NCBI RefSeq assembly: GCF_000716605.1
Contig: NZ_JNXE01000024.1
Coordinates: 87,985-151,984, forward strand
From: Streptomyces sp. NRRL F-525
GTDB lineage: Bacteria; Actinomycetota; Actinomycetes; Streptomycetales; Streptomycetaceae
DNA length: 64,000 bases
Direction of reading: 5' to 3'
The position numbers and the translations under genes are program-made. Numbering within the stretch: position 1 is the first letter of the stretch; every line of letters begins with the position of its first letter. The notes beneath the pieces were generated by a model. That model was given only the letters and a program-made list of their open reading frames with translations, was not told where the DNA came from and did not search any database. This document shows, piece by piece, positions 58,836-64,000 of this stretch.

Positions 58836-60944
58836 TCATCGGACCCTGCTCCGCAGGGTCGTGAGCAGATACGCGCAGAGCAGGGCGGTCAGCGACAACG
58901 CCAGTGCCCCGCCCACTGGTTGGGCGATCACCCGTGCCGCCGCGGACAGGTAACGCTCTCCCCCGAAGGGCCATTGCAGCAGCAACACCTTCCGCATCCG
59001 CATCGGGAACCCTTCCGCGGTCCGCACCGCCGGCCCTTCCAACGCCTTGTGCACGAGGGGTACGACGAGAATCGGTACGGCGACCACCGCGGCGAGCCCG
59101 GCCGTGGTGGACCGGAAGATGCCCGCGGCCAGCACACCTGCCCAGGCGCAGCCGACGACCAGGCCGATCCAACTCGCGCTCATCGAGAGCCAGTCGGCGG
59201 GAACTTGCGCGAGCTCCCGTCCGTAGACGAGATAGAGCACTTCGGCGTCGCAGCCCACCGTGAGGAAGGCCAGCAGCAGCGCGGTGGCGGCGGAGACGAT
59301 GAGCTTCGCGAGGAGGAGCCCCATCCTACGGGGCACGGTGCCGCGGTCCGCCGCCAGAGCGGGGTGGCGGAACTCGTCACCGAACGCGAACGCGCCGAGC
59401 AGTCCCGCACCGAGCGCCGCGGGCGGCAGGGGCAACTCCCGTGGCCACGCGGCCAGCAGACGCGGCTGCGGGGTGTGCCCGATGCGGGCCAGCAGCAGCG
59501 CGATGAGGGCGGACACGACGAGTACGGCGGCCCCGGTCAGAAACCCGGTGCCGATACCGGCGGCCCGACGCAGCTCGTAGCGGAGCGGGCGCAGCGGGCT
59601 GGGGGCGGAGCGGACGGAGATGGGGGGCGGGAGCGGGGACAGGGCGTCGGGGGTGAGGACTTGAGAGGGGCGCGGGGCGCGCGCGCGGGGACGGGTGCCG
59701 GACGACTCCTCGGGGTCGATGAGGGGGACCAGGCGGGAGTTTGCGGCGGGGGTATTGGCAGGAGCCTCGCGCGGTGGGTGGGACTCGGCGGCAGGTTCCG
59801 GTTGTTCGGCGGCGGGCGGCAGCTCAGCGGCGGGCGGCCGGAGACTGTGAGCGGGCGGCGCGGCGGCGTGGGGCTGTGCGGTATCGGCGGGCAGCGTGTC
59901 GGTGGATGGCGTCGGCGGCTCGGCTGGCGGCGCATCTGTGAGTCGCGTCAGCGGCTCGGCAAGTGGCATGTCCGTGCGGGTCGATGGCATCTCGGCTGCC
60001 GACGGGACGTTCGACACCCGCGGCTCGTCGACGGGATCCGCCTCACCTCGGAGGGCTGTTCCGGCGCCCGGCCCCATGTCCCCGATCTCGTCCGCTAGTT
60101 GGTGGACGAGGATGTCGTGCCGGAACGCCGTCTCACCGACGTCGGCGCACGTACTGCCGTACACGGAAAGGCGGTTGCCGTCCTCCCGTACGACTTCCAC
60201 GGAGCGGTGGGCGGTGCGGGCCTCCTTGGTGAGGAGGGCGGCCAGGCGGTTGGCGTGCGGGCTGCGGACGGCGACGCGGGGGCGCAGCCGGGTACGGGCG
60301 AAGTCTCCGGCCTCCTGGTCGGCTACGAGTCTGCCCTGCTCCAGGGTGACGACCCGGTCGGCGCTGCGGGCGGCCTCCTTGGGGTCGGCGGTGGTGAACA
60401 GGACCGTGCCGCCCTGGGCCGCGTGCGCGCGCAGCATGCCGTACAGCCAACGGCTTTCACGGGCGGAGAGGGCGTCCGCGGGTTCGTCCAGCACGAGCGT
60501 GTGCGGGTCGGACAGCAGGGCGCAGGCGAGGCCGAGGCGGCGGTCCATGCCCCGCGCGAGGCTGCCGAGGCGTTCGTCGCGCAGGCTGACGATGCCGACC
60601 ACTTCGAGGACCTCGTCGGCGCGCCGGGCGGGAACTCCCGCCGCGGCGCACAGCATCCGGAGGTGGCCGCGGACCGATCGGGCCGGATGACCCGGCACAT
60701 CGCCCAGGAGGACGCCGACCTCGCGCGACGGGTGGGCGACGCGGTGCAGGGGGCGGCCCCTGAAGTAGGTGATTCCACGCCCCTGTTGGAGTTCGAGCAT
60801 GAGTCTGAGCGCGGCCGTCTTTCCCGCGCCCGGTGCTCCGAGGAGTGCGGTGACACGGCCCGCACGTGCCTCGAAGGAGACGTCGTCGACGGCGGGCGGA
60901 TGCTCCTTGCGGGCGTTGCTGGTCAGTCCGAAGGCCTGGATCAC
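58836..60944 (-). CDS. ABC ATPase fused to a membrane domain through a Pro/Ala linker
   Basis: 702 residues from GTG 60944 (a TTG three codons earlier is possible; neither has a good ribosome site). Residues about 1-215 are an ABC ATPase with Walker A GAPGAGKT, a degenerate signature LARGMDRR, and Walker B TLVLDEPAD. A Pro/Ala/Glu-rich linker (about 300-440) follows. The C-terminal part (about 455-700) has about six TM segments with no transporter signature I recognise. It is a self-contained exporter-like protein; substrate unknown. It is upstream of whiH in the same direction, with a 163-nt gap. Confidence 0.75.
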   Translation of the reverse strand: MIQAFGLTSNARKEHPPAVDDVSFEARAGRVTALLGAPGAGKTAALRLMLELQQGRGITYFRGRPLHRVAHPSREVGVLLGDVPGHPARSVRGHLRMLCAAAGVPARRADEVLEVVGIVSLRDERLGSLARGMDRRLGLACALLSDPHTLVLDEPADALSARESRWLYGMLRAHAAQGGTVLFTTADPKEAARSADRVVTLEQGRLVADQEAGDFARTRLRPRVAVRSPHANRLAALLTKEARTAHRSVEVVREDGNRLSVYGSTCADVGETAFRHDILVHQLADEIGDMGPGAGTALRGEADPVDEPRVSNVPSAAEMPSTRTDMPLAEPLTRLTDAPPAEPPTPSTDTLPADTAQPHAAAPPAHSLRPPAAELPPAAEQPEPAAESHPPREAPANTPAANSRLVPLIDPEESSGTRPRARAPRPSQVLTPDALSPLPPPISVRSAPSPLRPLRYELRRAAGIGTGFLTGAAVLVVSALIALLLARIGHTPQPRLLAAWPRELPLPPAALGAGLLGAFAFGDEFRHPALAADRGTVPRRMGLLLAKLIVSAATALLLAFLTVGCDAEVLYLVYGRELAQVPADWLSMSASWIGLVVGCAWAGVLAAGIFRSTTAGLAAVVAVPILVVPLVHKALEGPAVRTAEGFPMRMRKVLLLQWPFGGERYLSAAARVIAQPVGGALALSLTALLCAYLLTTLRSRVR

Positions 60945-61035
60945 CCACAGCAAGATAGCGCGCTATGTCCGTTTTTCCGGGCACCGAACGGCCCGCTCCG
61001 CAACGGTTGATCGCCTCGGCCGAGGTCCTACGGCG

Positions 61036-61794
61036 TCACACCTCGGGGCGCAGCATCGGCGGGTTGAGCAGCGTGGCCCCGCCGGCCCGGAACAACTGTG
61101 CGGGGCGCCCGCCCTGACGGGTCGTCGTACCGCCGGTCGGGACGAGGAAGCCCGGCGTGCCGGTCACCTTGCGGTGGAAGTTGCGCGGGTCGAGCGCCAC
61201 GCCCCACACCGCCTCGTAGACGCGGCGCAGCTCACCGACGGTGAACTCGGTGGGGCAGAACGCCGTGGCCAGGGACGAGTACTCGATCTTCGAACGGGCG
61301 CGCTCCACCCCGTCGGACAGGATCTGCGTGTGGTCGAAGGCGAGCGGAGCCACCGGATCGCCGTCGCGTCCGAACCCGCCCTGCTGCAGCAGCTCTTCGA
61401 CGGGCGCCCAGCGCGCGTTGCTGGCGTCGCCACCAGCACGGGGTGCGGGCAGGTCGGGAGCGAGCGCGAGGTGGGCGACGCTCACGACGCGCATCCTCGG
61501 GTCGCGCTTGGGGTCGCCGTAGGTGGCGAGCTGCTCCAGATGTGCTCCGTTGTCCTGGGCGGGGGCGCCGGGGTCGTGGGCGCGCAGTCCCGTCTCCTCG
61601 GCGAGTTCGCGTGCCGCGGCCTGCGACAGGTCCTCGTCGGCCCGCACGAAGCCGCCGGGCAGCGCCCAGCGTCCCTGGAACGGCGGCTCGCCCCTGCGTA
61701 CCGCCAGCCCGCACAGAGCATGGCGGCGCACGGTCAGCACGACCAGGTCCACGGTGACGGCGAAGGGCGGATACGCTGACGGGTCGTAGGACAT
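61036..61794 (-). CDS. NrtR-type Nudix regulator
   Basis: 252 residues from ATG 61794. The N-terminal Nudix domain has the complete box GX5EX7REUXEEXGU at GGFVRADEDLSQAAARELAE followed by ETGL, so it could be catalytic. The C-terminal part (about 175-245) is a winged-helix domain (FTVGELRRVYEAVWGVALDP; NFHRKV) characteristic of NrtR, which represses NAD-related or sugar genes and binds ADP-ribose. No NAD gene is adjacent. A palindrome 12 nt upstream of the start suggests self-repression. Confidence 0.85.
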   Translation of the reverse strand: MSYDPSAYPPFAVTVDLVVLTVRRHALCGLAVRRGEPPFQGRWALPGGFVRADEDLSQAAARELAEETGLRAHDPGAPAQDNGAHLEQLATYGDPKRDPRMRVVSVAHLALAPDLPAPRAGGDASNARWAPVEELLQQGGFGRDGDPVAPLAFDHTQILSDGVERARSKIEYSSLATAFCPTEFTVGELRRVYEAVWGVALDPRNFHRKVTGTPGFLVPTGGTTTRQGGRPAQLFRAGGATLLNPPMLRPEV

Positions 61795-61805
61795 GCGGCG
61801 ATCAT

Positions 61806-61825
61806 AGTCGTCTGCCTGACGATAA
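61806..61825. promoter_or_regulatory. Palindrome TCGTC-N5-GACGA, candidate NrtR operator
   Basis: TCGTC TGCCT GACGA (61808-61822), extended on both sides by imperfect complementarity (TAG..TAA), lies 12 nt upstream of the Nudix regulator's ATG. Its position over the promoter fits autoregulation. Confidence 0.5.
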
Positions 61826-61924
61826 ACACTCCCTTCGTCGGTACCGCCGTGACTGATCCACTTCGGCGCGATGTGCGGCTCGCCCACCGCTTCGGGCCGC
61901 CTCCCGATCCGGCCTCCTCCGAGG

Positions 61925-64000
61925 TCACGCTCCCAATTGCAGGCCGTCTGCCGCCTCTTCGACCATGGCGACACCGAGGCGGCCGACCCGTACGGAGAAC
62001 GGGGCGCCCGCGATCCGCAGCCCGGTGAGGCCGATCTCGCCCAGGGGCGCGCTGCGCACCGGGCGGAGGGTGACCGTGCGGGCTGGGGCGTCGGGACGGA
62101 TGCCCGCGAGGGTGGTCAGCAGCAGCACTCCGGCTGCGGCCGCCGTGGCCGCCGGGCGACAGGCCGCCGGGTGAGGGAGGGGAGCGCTCCCGTCCGTGCG
62201 CTGCTCCCCCGCGTACATCTCGGGGAGCCGGTGTCCGAACGCCTCGGCCGCGGCGAGGACGCCCCGCAGCAGGGAGGTCGCCTCCTTCTCGTACGCGGCG
62301 GCGGCCAAGCCTGCGACGGCGATCACCGTCTCCGCCACCCGGACGGCTCCGCCCCGGTGACTGAACGGGCTGTACCCCGGTTCTTTCACACCCAGGCCGC
62401 GCAGTCCCCAGCCCGAGTCCATGGCCGGGGCGCCGAGCAGCCGGGCGAGTTGTTCGGCCCGCACCTTGTCCAGGAGGCCGGGCGCGTACTCGCCACCGCC
62501 CAACAGGCCGGTGTCCAGGAGGTGGGCCGCGGTCGCGCCGAGGTGCGGTACGAGGCGTCCGTCCGGAGACCGGGCCGCTGCCGGGCGGCCGCCGCCCAGG
62601 TCCCCGATCCAGAAGTCCGCGCGGAAGGCGGTGCGTAACTCCTGGGCCCACTCGCGCAGTTCCGCACCGCCGGGTCTGCCGAAAGCGTCGAGCAGATCGG
62701 CCCCGAGCAGAGCCGCCCGGTGGGCATGGGCCTGTGTCTCGCAGCGGACGGGGCCGCCTGGGTGCGGGTCGCGCAGATACGTGCCGTCGCCCACGGCGGT
62801 CCGCAGCCAGGTCAGACAGCGCTCGGCGGCCGGGAGCAACTCCCGTGTCTCCTGCTCCGGAAGCCCCCAGCGGCGGGCCTCCGCGAGCAGCACGGGGAAG
62901 AGCAGGGTCGCCTCGGTCCCCGTGCAACTCGGCGGAAGATGGGCGCCGGCGTCACGACGCGGTCCGGGGATCAGGCCCAACTGCGCTCCGGCGCGCTGGA
63001 GTTGGGTGCGGGCGAGGATCCGCAGTGTGCCCGCGGCGAGCCGCGTGCCGAGCGGCAGCGTCATCCGCGCGGCCGTGACGGACTCCGCCGGCGCCAGCCC
63101 GCAACGCCAGGGTGCCCCGGCCGCGAGATGGATGTCGGAGGGGTGGGCGGGGTCGCGCAGCAGCAGTGCCTGGAGGTCCTCGATGCTGGTCCGCAGGAGC
63201 ACCGGGACTCGGGGGTCGTCGCCGGTCGCCCGTGCGGAGGCCAGGGGACTCGTCGCGCCGTGGCCCACGGCCCTGATCGGCCCCGCGCCGTCCGGCCGTA
63301 CCCGGAGTTCCACGGTCACCGTGCCGCCCGGCGGCAGTTCGAACTCCCAGCGCAGGAGCCCCGCGGAAGCCAGCGCGTCGGCGGGCGGAGGGTCGGCCGT
63401 GACCGCCGAGTTGCCGGTGGGGCCGGACCAGCGCAGGCCCGAGTCGTGGACGCTGGCGAGCAGTTCGGGTCCGGTGTTGCCTGCGGCGATCGCGCCCAGA
63501 TCGGCCATGTCGGTGCCGAGCGCCAGCTCGACCGGCAGGCGCAGCGGGCGCCAGGAGACGCTGCGCAGGGTGATGCGTTCGGTGCCGTCGGAGTGCCGGG
63601 TCCGCTCGACGACGAGGTCCGGGTCCGGGCCGCAGTCCGGTGAGACCCGCATGGTCCCCACGAAACGGGCGCGGTCGGCCGCCGTCATCCTGGCCTGCAC
63701 CACCAGTGGCTCCCGTCCGGCCACCCGCAACTGGCAACGGGAGAGCACGCGTCGCCCCGCGCGGTAGAACCCCTCCAACCCCCGTCCGTTCAGCTGTCCT
63801 TGCTCGGTGGAGACGGCCAGGCCCGGGAGGGCCACGCAGATCAGGGTGGTGTGGGTGGGCGGTAGTTCGAGGGAGCGGCGGGGCGTCGGACGGGACGGGG
63901 GTGGCGGGTGTGGTGGAGGGCTTTGAGGCGGGGAGCCGGGAGAGGACTGGCGCGGGGAAACAGGAGACGAGTGGCGTGGGGATACGGGCGAGGGTGGGGG
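61925..64000 (-). CDS. Glycogen-debranching-type glycosidase (amylo-alpha-1,6-glucosidase family), cut by right edge
   Basis: The frame stays open to position 64000, so the true start lies outside. An internal GTG at 63835 has no ribosome site. The visible part includes an N-terminal Pro/Ser-rich low-complexity stretch (about the first 40 residues). The GDE_N_bis-like domain begins LICVALPGLAVSTEQGQLNG, and an (alpha/alpha)6 toroid follows (LLFPVLLAEARRWGL, PAMDSGWGLRGLGVKEPG). The family removes alpha-1,6 branches or acts on trehalose/glycogen-like glucans. Substrate unresolved. It ends 131 nt upstream of the Nudix regulator start. Confidence 0.75.
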   Translation of the reverse strand, partial: PPPSPVSPRHSSPVSPRQSSPGSPPQSPPPHPPPPSRPTPRRSLELPPTHTTLICVALPGLAVSTEQGQLNGRGLEGFYRAGRRVLSRCQLRVAGREPLVVQARMTAADRARFVGTMRVSPDCGPDPDLVVERTRHSDGTERITLRSVSWRPLRLPVELALGTDMADLGAIAAGNTGPELLASVHDSGLRWSGPTGNSAVTADPPPADALASAGLLRWEFELPPGGTVTVELRVRPDGAGPIRAVGHGATSPLASARATGDDPRVPVLLRTSIEDLQALLLRDPAHPSDIHLAAGAPWRCGLAPAESVTAARMTLPLGTRLAAGTLRILARTQLQRAGAQLGLIPGPRRDAGAHLPPSCTGTEATLLFPVLLAEARRWGLPEQETRELLPAAERCLTWLRTAVGDGTYLRDPHPGGPVRCETQAHAHRAALLGADLLDAFGRPGGAELREWAQELRTAFRADFWIGDLGGGRPAAARSPDGRLVPHLGATAAHLLDTGLLGGGEYAPGLLDKVRAEQLARLLGAPAMDSGWGLRGLGVKEPGYSPFSHRGGAVRVAETVIAVAGLAAAAYEKEATSLLRGVLAAAEAFGHRLPEMYAGEQRTDGSAPLPHPAACRPAATAAAAGVLLLTTLAGIRPDAPARTVTLRPVRSAPLGEIGLTGLRIAGAPFSVRVGRLGVAMVEEAADGLQLGA

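Noticed and set aside
1..64000. tRNA, rRNA, prophage, insertion sequences or biosynthetic gene cluster
   Set aside because: None seen: no cloverleaf or ribosomal signatures, no transposase or integrase, and no modular synthase genes.

Overview
The window is high-GC actinobacterial chromosome, almost certainly Streptomyces. The evidence is codon use with G/C at nearly every third position, frequent GTG and TTG starts, and a set of streptomycete core and developmental genes: hrdB, whiH, sepH, cutRS, the topoisomerase IV pair parC/parE, ptsH behind a DasR-type operator, and many actinobacterial DUF families. From memory the order matches the conserved core arm of the S. coelicolor chromosome around SCO5818-SCO5871, read in reverse. 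No search was possible here. I see no prophage, insertion sequence, CRISPR array, rRNA or tRNA. This is core chromosome, so the interest lies in regulation and in a few odd gene pairs.

Layout. 1-7.9 kb: kdpE (cut by the edge), kdpD, a secreted alginate-lyase-like protein, then housekeeping genes (DUF3710, dut, PaaI-type thioesterase, DUF3093, an EcsC-like protein, DUF4193). 8-18 kb: cutRS, a small conserved gene, hemH-suhB, an MFS transporter overlapping an FAD sugar-alcohol oxidase, a membrane-anchored low-complexity protein, and sepH. 18-27 kb: rhodanese, two-domain VOC protein, tdk, a phosphodiesterase, DUF5998, a PatA-like GNAT/acyl-CoA-synthetase fusion, ptsH and a GntR regulator. 27-36 kb: an M23 cell-wall hydrolase under a c-di-AMP (ydaO) riboswitch, a paired M16 peptidase, parC, and a CobW-type GTPase with a long Pro/Ala tail.

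36-46.9 kb is the least conventional part: a small gene with a decayed tandem copy; two divergent citrate-synthase paralogues, one carrying an N-terminal HTH, sharing a control region with repeated TTGAYTCAA elements; a thioredoxin-like [2Fe-2S] protein behind a near-perfect iron box; and a CitA/CitB-type kinase-regulator pair, an ABC importer, and a second CitB-type regulator with no kinase of its own.

46.9-64 kb: acetate/pyruvate-type symporter with its DUF485 partner, a NarL-type two-component system, a repetitive non-coding stretch, parE, a DUF7455 mini-protein, a trypsin-like protease, hrdB, whiH with a sigma-WhiG-like promoter, an ABC ATPase-membrane fusion, a NrtR-type Nudix regulator with an operator-like palindrome, and a glycogen-debranching-type glycosidase running off the right edge.

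Common threads are transcriptional self-control (CutR, HTH-citrate synthase, NrtR, CitB pair), global inputs (iron box, dre site, c-di-AMP) and developmental control (sepH, whiH, hrdB). Gene symbols are used only where the protein sequence is diagnostic. Promoter and operator calls are by eye and carry lower confidence.
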